From an uncultured bacterium (GTDB lineage Bacteria; Cyanobacteriota; Vampirovibrionia; Gastranaerophilales; Gastranaerophilaceae): a stretch of 8,890 nt of DNA. Shown piece by piece: positions 1 to 4,426 of the stretch. Below the pieces are notes generated by a model. That model saw nothing but the letters and a program-made list of their open reading frames with translations. It did not search any database and was not told the origin of the DNA. Within the stretch, counting starts at the first letter, position 1. The number at the start of each line of letters is the position of its first letter. The position numbers and the translations under genes are program-made. Location: positions 1 to 8,890 of the forward strand of contig CAMDZX010000071.1 of NCBI GenBank assembly GCA_945910925.1. The letters are read 5' to 3'.

Positions 1-185
1 TATTCAAGCTTCTTTGGACGTACAGGCTTTTTATCTACAAAAACTTTGTCCTTCTCAGACACCTGAAAACCAAGCTCTTTAATAATTTTACCGTTTACTA
101 TAACATGCCCGCTCTCTATCAGTTCATCTGCTTTTCGTCTTGAACAGAGCCCTGAAGATGCAATAAATTTATTTAAACGCTGCAT
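1..185 (-). CDS. RsuA/RluB-family rRNA pseudouridine synthase, N-terminal part (cut by window edge)
   Basis: The first 61 codons are visible and the rest runs off the window. The N-terminus reads MQRLNKFIASSGLCSRRKAD, followed by ELIESG, VIVNGK and ELG. This is the S4 RNA-binding domain that opens RsuA, RluB, RluE and RluF enzymes, which convert specific uridines of 16S or 23S rRNA to pseudouridine. The catalytic domain with its Asp is outside the window, so the exact member (RluB is the usual one in gram-positives and cyanobacteria) cannot be decided. The start ATG at 185-183 has an SD GAGGAA at 196-191 with a 5-base gap. The start lies 13 bases inside the end of the upstream thioesterase gene, which suggests translational coupling. 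Another small S4 protein is a less likely alternative, because Cys-Ser-Arg-Arg-Lys-Ala-Asp-Glu-Leu is the typical RsuA-family string. Confidence 0.85.
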   Translation of the reverse strand, partial: MQRLNKFIASSGLCSRRKADELIESGHVIVNGKIIKELGFQVSEKDKVFVDKKPVRPKKLE

Positions 186-601
186 AACAATTCCTCGTTT
201 AGAGATTTGTCAAACGCTATTTTTAGAATTTCCGGAAGTCTTCTATATAATTTGCCCGAGTTATTTATTGCAACGATGTCAACAAATGCCTGTATATACA
301 AAGCACCGGTTTCTTGATTTACTATATTTTGCTCAAATGTTATTGAAAGCGGTGTTATTTTTGAAACTTTTGTCTTTACAGTAATTTTGTCATTAAGTTT
401 TGCAGATGCTTTATAACGTACATTTAGGTTTGTAACAGGAAGTACAATATCCTTCTCTTTCAAGTCAATAAGGTTTAAACCTAAATTTTCACAGTAGTAT
501 ACACGTCCCATCTCAAGCCACCTGAGATATGAACCATGCCAGACTACCCCATAAGCATCCGTATCAGAATAAAAAACCTGTTGTGTAAATTCATGTTCCA
601 T
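173..601 (-). CDS. YbgC/FadM-like acyl-CoA thioesterase (4HBT hotdog fold)
   Basis: A 142-residue single hotdog domain, the normal length for this family. These cytoplasmic enzymes hydrolyse acyl-CoA thioesters. Residues 11-30 read YSDTDAYGVVWHGSYLRWLE, the family signature, with Asp15, Gly18 and His22 in the D-x2-G-x3-H spacing seen in YbgC-type enzymes; Asp15 is the expected catalytic residue. The central part (KASAKLNDKITVKTKV and ITFEQNIVNQETG) gives the expected beta-strands. The substrate cannot be read from sequence. No tol-pal genes are nearby, so the E. coli ybgC context is absent. The gene follows the secreted-protein gene by 27 bases and overlaps the pseudouridine synthase start by 13 bases, so the three are probably co-transcribed. 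The start ATG (601-599) has no recognisable SD; the preceding bases on this strand read ACATCTGCTT. Confidence 0.88.
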   Translation of the reverse strand: MEHEFTQQVFYSDTDAYGVVWHGSYLRWLEMGRVYYCENLGLNLIDLKEKDIVLPVTNLNVRYKASAKLNDKITVKTKVSKITPLSITFEQNIVNQETGALYIQAFVDIVAINNSGKLYRRLPEILKIAFDKSLNEELLCSV

Positions 602-628
602 AAGCAGATGTTAGCATAAATTTAACAG

Positions 629-1405
629 TTATTCAATGTTAAGGTTCATAAATTCTATATCATCAAAATCAACATACGCAGTTTGTTGAAGATTTATACC
701 TGCCGCAATTTTTATTTCGTTATTTTGGTTAGGACGAATAAGATATGGCGGAATATTTATTCTCTGATTGTCACCGTTTATCTTTATTTCTGCAATTTTT
801 TGTCCGTTAAAGTAAACTTTCGGAGGTGAAGCATATGATGTTATAATACTGTTTTGCCCCATCCCTCTCGCAAGAGCAGTATCTATCCCGATAATTGACC
901 CTATTACCAAATACTTTTGGGAGTTTCCGCCGGCAGGCAGAAAAAAAGTTTTTCTATAAACGGGACCTACGGCTCTACTTCTGAACTCACCTGCATTTGC
1001 AGATGCCATAGAGTAATTGTTATCTCCTATGTGGTATATTTCTGTATCAACGGTAATATCAAATCTGTTGGATTTTTCTATACCAATGCTCAACGATTTA
1101 TTCATATTCTTTTCGTTGATTGTAAGTGAAAAAGGTTTGTATTTATCCTTTTGTACCGACAAAATGCTGTTTGGCGGGGTATATGAGGGCATCGCAAATT
1201 TACCGTTATTATCAGAATACGTTGTATACCCTGTTTGCGGGATTCTGATTTTTGCACCTTGTATCGGAGTTTGTGTTGTTTTATCAATTACCCTGTTATA
1301 TTTTATGCTTGAATTCTCACTTACACCGCCTTGCATTATTGCGGCATTTGAATTTAGTGTACACAAAAATATTGAAAGTGTTAGAACAAACAGTTTTTTC
1401 ATCAT
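629..1405 (-). CDS. Secreted protein with carboxypeptidase-regulatory-like domain and C-terminal beta-sandwich
   Basis: 258 residues. A Sec signal peptide is clear: MMKK, a hydrophobic core at about 5-17, and a likely signal peptidase I site after Asn-Ser-Asn-Ala near residue 21. Cys15 has no proper lipobox, so I do not call a lipoprotein. Residues about 38-96 (VIDKTTQTPIQGAKIRIP, then TYSDNNGKFAMP) match a CarboxypepD_reg-like fold, a small beta-sandwich common in surface proteins. Residues about 115-258 are strand-rich (PPKVYFNGQKIAEIKI, YVDFDDIEFMNLNI) and look like a carbohydrate-binding-like or adhesive beta domain, but I see no named family. No catalytic motif is visible. Two ATGs stand in tandem; the first (1405-1403) is 8 bases from SD GGAGAT (1419-1414), so it is preferred. 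It is probably first of a three-gene unit with the thioesterase and pseudouridine synthase. The function is unknown; an envelope or extracellular role is inferred. Confidence 0.8.
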   Translation of the reverse strand: MMKKLFVLTLSIFLCTLNSNAAIMQGGVSENSSIKYNRVIDKTTQTPIQGAKIRIPQTGYTTYSDNNGKFAMPSYTPPNSILSVQKDKYKPFSLTINEKNMNKSLSIGIEKSNRFDITVDTEIYHIGDNNYSMASANAGEFRSRAVGPVYRKTFFLPAGGNSQKYLVIGSIIGIDTALARGMGQNSIITSYASPPKVYFNGQKIAEIKINGDNQRINIPPYLIRPNQNNEIKIAAGINLQQTAYVDFDDIEFMNLNIE

Positions 1406-1447
1406 ACTGAATTATCTCCGTTTTTTTAGTTTAAAAACACACCTTAT

Positions 1448-1475
1448 GTAATATTTCTTTAATGATAATTTTCAA
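1448..1475 (-). promoter_or_regulatory. Probable promoter of the secreted-protein operon
   Basis: On the minus strand a TTGAAA -35 (1475-1470) and TATTAC -10 (1453-1448) are separated by 16 bases, giving a start near 1441 and a leader of about 35 bases that carries the SD. A TTTCAAA / TTTGAAA inverted pair (1470-1476 and 1490-1496) overlaps the -35 box and could be an operator, though in AT-rich DNA it may be chance. Confidence 0.45.
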
Positions 1476-1544
1476 AAAGTAAAATAATATTTGAAATTTA
1501 ATTATTTATTTGGTATTGTATTGTTTGAGGATGTGCAGTGGAGC

Positions 1545-1560
1545 ATGTTCTTTTGAACAT
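1545..1560. repeat. Small perfect inverted repeat at the upstream edge of the 98-bp repeats
   Basis: ATGTTC, TTTT, GAACAT. The right arm is part of the first 98-bp repeat and the left arm lies just outside it. The preceding GTGGAGCATG resembles GTGGAGCGTATG inside the repeat, so this may be a decayed earlier copy. Confidence 0.4.
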
Positions 1561-1650
1561 TTGATAAATTAAACATGCCGATGTGATGCCAAAGCGGAAC
1601 GGACGTGGAGCGTATGTGAAACATTCAGACCAATTTCATCACAGAAGCGA
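1553..1650 (+). repeat. 98-bp tandem repeat, copy 1 (contains tRNA-Leu leader and 5' end)
   Basis: The first 36 bases (1553-1588) are identical to positions -24 to +12 of the tRNA-Leu gene at 1773, including a -10-like TAAATT and GCCGATGTGATG. About 40 bases of unrelated, more GC-rich sequence follow, then ACCAATTTCATCACA (1629-1643), the exact reverse complement of tRNA bases +6 to +20, then AGAAGCGA minus its first base. TGTGATG and CATCACA inside the unit can close a 7-bp stem. No ORF is evident. Confidence 0.93.
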
Positions 1651-1748
1651 TTGAACATTTGATAAATTAAACATGCCGATGTGATGCTAAAGCGGAACGG
1701 ACGTGAAGCGTATGTGAAACATTCAGACCAATTTCATCACAGAAGCGA
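1651..1748 (+). repeat. 98-bp tandem repeat, copy 2
   Basis: Directly abuts copy 1 with the same length. It differs at only two sites, C1590 to T1688 and G1608 to A1706, both transitions, so the duplication is recent or kept homogeneous. It carries the same inverted tRNA piece at 1727-1741. Confidence 0.93.
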
Positions 1749-1784
1749 TTGAACATTTGATAAATTAAACATGCCGATGTGATG
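1749..1784 (+). repeat. 98-bp repeat, copy 3 (partial): the real tRNA leader and first 12 tRNA bases
   Basis: 36 bases identical to the starts of copies 1 and 2, after which the intact tRNA continues instead of the repeat interior. It begins exactly one period (98 bases) after copy 2. The likely -10 box of the tRNA is TAAATT (1761-1766), six bases before the first tRNA base. No convincing -35 is seen. Confidence 0.9.
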
Positions 1785-1856
1785 AAATTGGTAGACGTGC
1801 TAGACTCAAAATCTGGTGTGGGCAACCACGTGCCGGTTCGACTCCGGCCATCGGCA
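1773..1856 (+). tRNA. tRNA-Leu (anticodon CAA, reads UUG)
   Basis: 84 bases fold as a class II tRNA. The acceptor stem is GCCGATG (1773-1779) with CATCGGC (1849-1855) and discriminator A1856. The anticodon stem CTAGA/TCTGG encloses the loop CTCAAAA, giving anticodon CAA. A long variable arm TGTGG-GCAA-CCACG is typical of leucine tRNAs, and the T-arm is GCCGG-TTCGACT-CCGGC. CCA is not encoded; the gene is followed by TTTT, so CCA must be added by nucleotidyltransferase. Fragments of this gene occur on both sides, direct and inverted, as listed separately. The gene is uninterrupted: there is no group I intron of the kind found in cyanobacterial tRNA-Leu(UAA). Confidence 0.96.
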
Positions 1857-1866
1857 TTTTAATATA
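1846..1866 (+). repeat. 21-bp direct repeat, first copy (3' end of tRNA-Leu plus tail)
   Basis: Bases from the T-stem through the acceptor 3' strand and the following TTTTAATATA are repeated without mismatch at 1954-1974, 108 bases downstream. Duplication of a tRNA 3' end is the usual form of an attachment site for tRNA-targeting integrases. Only 87 bases lie between the copies and no integrase is present. Confidence 0.9.
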
Positions 1867-1871
1867 TTAAA
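1858..1871. repeat. AT-only perfect palindrome after the tRNA
   Basis: TTTAATATATTAAA is a 14-base perfect palindrome immediately 3' of the tRNA. It could be a weak 3' processing or termination element. It is not a convincing terminator and may be chance in AT-rich DNA. Confidence 0.35.
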
Positions 1872-1885
1872 TATGTTTAGAGCTA

Positions 1886-1899
1886 CGGAGTCGAACCGG
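1886..1899 (-). repeat. Inverted copy of the tRNA-Leu T-arm
   Basis: CGGAGTCGAACCGG is the exact reverse complement of 1833-1846 in the tRNA. In a read-through transcript this 14-base element could pair with the T-arm in place of the normal T-stem. It overlaps the palindrome GAACCGGTTC. Confidence 0.88.
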
Positions 1900-1918
1900 T
1901 TCCCGGTTCTTACCTCTC

Positions 1919-1943
1919 ACAAAACGATACTTAATCGTTTTGT
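1919..1943. repeat. Perfect 10-bp hairpin between the tRNA fragments
   Basis: ACAAAACGAT and ATCGTTTTGT flank a 5-base loop (ACTTA). There is no following T-run on either strand, so it is not an intrinsic terminator. It lies between the inverted T-arm and the repeated tRNA 3' end and may be an RNA structure or a recombination substrate. Confidence 0.7.
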
Positions 1944-1953
1944 TCGGCAGAGT

Positions 1954-1974
1954 GGCCATCGGCATTTTAATATA
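1954..1974 (+). repeat. 21-bp direct repeat, second copy (orphan tRNA-Leu 3' end)
   Basis: A perfect copy of 1846-1866, with no tRNA body in front of it. It sits just upstream of the rubrerythrin gene, and its TAATAT (1969-1974) is at a plausible -10 distance from that gene's leader, so the duplication may have supplied part of its promoter (inference). Confidence 0.88.
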
Positions 1975-2009
1975 CGAATAATAAATCTACACAGTTGGAG
2001 GTTATGGTT

Positions 2010-2549
2010 ATGAAATTTGTATGTACAGTATGTGGTTATACAGCAGAAGGTTCTGCACCGGAAGTTTGTCCGGTTTGTAAAGCAGGTAAAGATAAATTTA
2101 CTCAAGTTGATGAATCTAAGAAGAATTATGCAACAGAACATGTTGTAGGCGTTGCGAAAGGTGTAGATGCAGAAATTCTTCAAGGTTTGAACGACCATTT
2201 TACAGGAGAATGTACAGAAGTAGGTATGTATCTTGCAATGTCAAGACAAGCTGAAAGAGAAGGTTACCCTGAAGTTGCAGAAGCATACAAGAGATATGCG
2301 TTTGAAGAAGCTGAACACGCAGCAAAATTTGCAGAATTATTAGGTGATGTATTATCAACATCAACAAAGAAAAACTTAGAAATGAGAGCCGAAGCAGAAT
2401 TTGGTGCTTGTGCAGGTAAAATGGCTATTGCAAAGAGAGCTAAAGAATTAGGACTTGATGCAATTCATGACACAGTTCACGAAATGGCTAAAGATGAAGC
2501 TCGTCACGGTCAAGGTTTTGACGGCTTATTAAAAAGATATTTCTCATAA
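2010..2549 (+). CDS. rbr: Reverse rubrerythrin (N-terminal rubredoxin domain, C-terminal diiron domain)
   Basis: 179 residues. The rubredoxin-like FeS4 site is at the N-terminus (Cys5, Cys8, Cys20, Cys23; CTVCG and CPVCK). A ferritin-like four-helix diiron domain follows from about residue 54 to the end, with ExxH motifs EEAEH (about 99-103) and DEARH (about 162-166) plus further Glu ligands in HFTGEC and AEAEFG. This order is opposite to classical rubrerythrin and matches the reverse rubrerythrins of clostridia, which reduce hydrogen peroxide, and in the assayed cases oxygen, with electrons from NAD(P)H. It is a cytoplasmic oxidative-stress enzyme of anaerobes. I start at ATG 2010 because SD GGAGG (1997-2001) is 8 bases away; ATG 2004 is too close, and the in-frame TTG at 1995 overlaps the SD. 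It is monocistronic, with its own terminator. No clear PerR box is seen. Confidence 0.93.
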   Translation: MKFVCTVCGYTAEGSAPEVCPVCKAGKDKFTQVDESKKNYATEHVVGVAKGVDAEILQGLNDHFTGECTEVGMYLAMSRQAEREGYPEVAEAYKRYAFEEAEHAAKFAELLGDVLSTSTKKNLEMRAEAEFGACAGKMAIAKRAKELGLDAIHDTVHEMAKDEARHGQGFDGLLKRYFS

Positions 2550-2565
2550 TTTGTGTGAGATTAGA

Positions 2566-2600
2566 TAAAAAACAGGGCGGAGTATCCGTCCTGTTTTTTT
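2566..2600 (+). terminator. Rho-independent terminator of rubrerythrin
   Basis: AACAGGGCGGA (2571-2581), loop GTA, TCCGTCCTGTT (2585-2595), with one G-T wobble, followed by a T-run to 2600 and preceded by an A-run. A strong stem of at least 11 pairs. Confidence 0.93.
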
Positions 2601-2616
2601 ATGATTAATTTCAGTG

Positions 2617-2622
2617 TATAAT
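2617..2622 (+). promoter_or_regulatory. Perfect TATAAT -10 box placed for a leaderless ispD mRNA
   Basis: TATAAT ends 6 bases before the ispD ATG (2629), so transcription would be expected to begin at or beside the A of the start codon. No SD lies between. There is no good -35; the spot about 17 bases upstream is the T-run of the preceding terminator. The string GTGTATAAT also occurs at 4972-4980, before another operon. Confidence 0.5.
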
Positions 2623-2628
2623 TGGTTT

Positions 2629-3309
2629 ATGAAAAATATTGCATTAATTTTAGCATCAGGCAGCGGTTCCCGTTGTGACTTAGATTATCCAAAACAATTC
2701 GTTGAAATTGACGGTAAGACTATTTTGGAGCTTTCTATTGATGTATTTGAACATAATTCATTAGTTGATGAGATTATTATTGTTACAAATCTTGATTATT
2801 TATCAAAGGTTAGTACAATGACAGAAAAGTATTCAAAAGTATCAAAAGTAGTTGCAGGTGGTAAAACACGGAGAGAAAGTTCGTATAACGGAGTATTTTC
2901 GATTTATGAAGATGAGGCAAATGTTCTTATCCATGATGCTGCAAGACCGCTTGTGACGGATAAAATTATCACGGATTGCATATTTGCTTTGAATGAATAT
3001 AAGGCGGTATGTACGGCAATAAATTCAACAGATACTATATTTCTGGTTGATGGTGAAGAAAATATTACGGATATTCCAAAACGTACATATTGTCGCAGGG
3101 CGCAGACTCCACAATGCTTTAAATTATCTTTAATAAAAGAAGCGCATAATTGTGCAAAAGGAGATATTAATTGTTCTGTCACGGATGACTGCGGGTTAAT
3201 CCTGGAATATACCGTTGAAAAAATTCATATTATTGAAGGTGATGAGGACAATATAAAAGTCACTTACAAAGATGATATTGATTTTATAAGAACAAGATTA
3301 AGAAAATAA
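2629..3309 (+). CDS. ispD: IspD-type 2-C-methyl-D-erythritol 4-phosphate cytidylyltransferase
   Basis: 226 residues, the usual IspD length. The enzyme transfers CMP from CTP to MEP, the third step of non-mevalonate isoprenoid synthesis. Visible motifs: the nucleotide-binding loop ALILASGSGSR (about 5-15) followed by PKQF; HDAARP in the middle; CRRAQTPQCF; TDDCGLI; and the C-terminal GDEDNIKVTYKDDIDF. The related ribitol-5-phosphate cytidylyltransferases (TarI) share most of these motifs, so TarI cannot be fully excluded, but no teichoic-acid or ribitol genes are nearby. The start is ATG 2629, where the family N-terminus begins; the in-frame GTG at 2614 overlaps the TATAAT box and has no SD. 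The gene appears leaderless. It converges on the next gene with a gap of only 6 bases and no terminator between. Confidence 0.85.
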   Translation: MKNIALILASGSGSRCDLDYPKQFVEIDGKTILELSIDVFEHNSLVDEIIIVTNLDYLSKVSTMTEKYSKVSKVVAGGKTRRESSYNGVFSIYEDEANVLIHDAARPLVTDKIITDCIFALNEYKAVCTAINSTDTIFLVDGEENITDIPKRTYCRRAQTPQCFKLSLIKEAHNCAKGDINCSVTDDCGLILEYTVEKIHIIEGDEDNIKVTYKDDIDFIRTRLRK

Positions 3310-3315
3310 TCTATC

Positions 3316-3717
3316 TTAGACTTCAGCTTTTTCGTCAGCTTCTTTTGCTCTGTTTTTGTTGGTATTTTTATCAATAGCATTTCCAATAACACCTCCAACA
3401 ATAGCACCTAAAACAGATATACTAACAGCCGTAAACATTATACCCTTCTTAATAACTTTTCGACGTTCAGCAACATCTCCAAATGTACTTAAACCTCTCC
3501 CGTTTGTTATGTAATTAAGAGATTCTATAAACATTTTTTTGCCACTACATGTTTTTAGTTTTTTTGCAGACATATGCGAAACTAAGGCTCCTGATAACAG
3601 ACCTACCCCAGCTCCAATATTTCTTGACCTATTCGTTTGCTGATATTCATGACCTCGAGGTGTTTTCTTTGTTTTACCTTGAAAAGAAACATTGCTCATT
3701 GAATTGATACTTATCAT
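3316..3717 (-). CDS. Small glycine-rich membrane protein of unknown function with MISIN...VSFQGK N-terminus
   Basis: 133 residues and no family I recognise. The N-terminus reads MISINSMSNVSFQGK, a polar non-signal-peptide start. Two hydrophobic Gly-rich stretches follow: about 33-50 (NIGAGVGLLSGALVSHM) and about 92-115 (GIMFTAVSISVLGAIVGGVIG). The second has GxxxG spacing typical of helix packing or glycine zippers. The segment between is basic and the C-terminus is charged (KNRAKEADEKAEV), so a two-helix membrane hairpin is likely. The start is ATG 3717, 8 bases from TAGGA (3730-3726); an in-frame GTG two codons earlier is too close to that SD. The 3' end meets ispD tail to tail. The first five residues resemble those of the next minus-strand gene (MVSIN), a possible lineage-specific N-terminal tag. 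Confidence 0.72.
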   Translation of the reverse strand: MISINSMSNVSFQGKTKKTPRGHEYQQTNRSRNIGAGVGLLSGALVSHMSAKKLKTCSGKKMFIESLNYITNGRGLSTFGDVAERRKVIKKGIMFTAVSISVLGAIVGGVIGNAIDKNTNKNRAKEADEKAEV

Positions 3718-3831
3718 ATTCACTATCCTACCATTTATATATCTTGATGTCTAAATAATACTCGGAAAAAATATTTTTTGTTAATTTGTAAAGTTATATT
3801 TACATTTATATTTAAAATATACATTAATACA

Positions 3832-3859
3832 TAAAAAAGGCTTAACCAAAGTTAAGCCT
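3832..3859 (-). terminator. Rho-independent terminator of the Gln-rich protein gene
   Basis: AGGCTTAAC (3838-3846), loop CAAA, GTTAAGCCT (3851-3859): a perfect 9-bp stem. Read on the minus strand it is followed by TTTTTT (3837-3832), which fits the gene ending at 3897. Confidence 0.9.
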
Positions 3860-3896
3860 GAATTCTGTGTGTAGGTTATTATTGTGTGAAGGTTAA

Positions 3897-4274
3897 TTAA
3901 ATCAATCCGAGTTTAAGCCTGTTAAGCTGAGCTGTTATATCATTTGCCATTTGGAACGGTTGTTGACCTTGTATAGCACCTGCTTGTCCTCCGGCAAATG
4001 CTTGCGTTTGTTGCGACTCTTCAGCTTTTCCGACTTGCTGTGTTGCGTTTAAATCTTGAACATTTTGTGGACCTTGAACTTTTATTTGATTTTGAACATT
4101 TTGAAGTTCTTTAAATTGTTCAATGATTTGTTGTGCTTGAGTTTCTGTTTTTATATTTTGAGAATTAATTCCAAGTGCTTGAAGCTCTTGTCTGGTTTCA
4201 GGTTTAATTGCATTTACCTGATTGTATTGTTGATATTGATTTGATGCTCCATTGATTGCGTTAATTGATACCAT
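3897..4274 (-). CDS. Small glutamine-rich protein of unknown function
   Basis: 125 residues. Gln is strongly over-represented, with little aromatic or Cys content, no signal peptide and no membrane segment. The N-terminus is MVSINAINGASNQYQQYNQV, close in its first residues to the MISINSM start of the neighbouring minus-strand gene. The centre (KPETRQELQALGIN, then QAQQIIEQFKELQNVQNQI) is probably amphipathic helix, perhaps coiled coil. The part around residues 85-106 (AFAGGQAGAIQGQQPF) is low complexity. The start is ATG 4274, 7 bases from AGGGG; an upstream in-frame ATG at 4295 would place that SD inside the gene. It has its own terminator. No function can be assigned; a structural or interaction role is only a guess. 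Confidence 0.72.
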   Translation of the reverse strand: MVSINAINGASNQYQQYNQVNAIKPETRQELQALGINSQNIKTETQAQQIIEQFKELQNVQNQIKVQGPQNVQDLNATQQVGKAEESQQTQAFAGGQAGAIQGQQPFQMANDITAQLNRLKLGLI

Positions 4275-4364
4275 ATCCGATCCCCTATTTACCATTTATT
4301 GACAAATAATATGACGACATTCTTTTTAAAATCTTTAGTTTTTTTATCAAAAGTTTTACAAAAG

Positions 4365-4393
4365 TTTACAATTATAGCAAAAAAAAATATCTT
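4365..4393 (+). promoter_or_regulatory. Possible promoter of the 4427 gene in the divergent intergenic region
   Basis: TTTACA (4365-4370), 17 bases, TATCTT (4388-4393). The same region holds an extended -10, TGCTATAAT, on the minus strand (4379-4371), which could serve the Gln-rich gene with a leader of about 90 bases. The interval 4275-4426 is very AT-rich, with near-repeats AAAAGTTTTAC/AAAAGTTTAC, so both calls are weak. Confidence 0.3.
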
Positions 4394-4426
4394 TGCTTAT
4401 TGTATTGTGTATCAATGGAGGTTATC

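Noticed and set aside
1017..1451. 144-residue plus-strand ORF
   Set aside because: Lies antisense to the secreted-protein gene, has no SD and no domain; the opposite strand has a signal peptide, SD and promoter.
1553..1784. Tandem repeats as a CRISPR array
   Set aside because: Units are contiguous 98-bp copies with almost identical interiors and no variable spacers, and no cas genes are in the window.
1773..1856. Group I intron in tRNA-Leu, as in cyanobacterial tRNA-Leu(UAA)
   Set aside because: The tRNA is 84 bases, folds without interruption and has anticodon CAA.
1919..1943. Hairpin as intrinsic terminator of the tRNA
   Set aside because: The stem is perfect but no T-run follows on either strand.
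1553..1974. Retron or diversity-generating element around the inverted repeats
   Set aside because: No reverse transcriptase or template/variable repeat pair with adenine-specific differences is present; the two differences between repeat copies are C/T and G/A transitions.
1995..2009. Upstream TTG and ATG starts for rubrerythrin
   Set aside because: The TTG (1995) overlaps the SD GGAGG and ATG 2004 is only 2 bases from it; ATG 2010 has normal spacing and gives the conserved N-terminus.
1816..2013. 65-residue plus-strand ORF across the tRNA
   Set aside because: Starts inside the tRNA and contains the duplicated tRNA pieces; no SD and no protein-like composition.
1917..2198. 93-residue minus-strand ORF
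   Set aside because: Antisense to the rubrerythrin start, with Cys/Phe/Thr-rich composition typical of a reverse-strand shadow.
2614..2628. GTG start for ispD
   Set aside because: It sits across the TATAAT box, has no SD, and would add five residues before the conserved family start.
4275..4295. Longer Gln-rich protein from ATG 4295
   Set aside because: It would place the AGGGG SD inside the coding region; ATG 4274 has the correct 7-base spacing.
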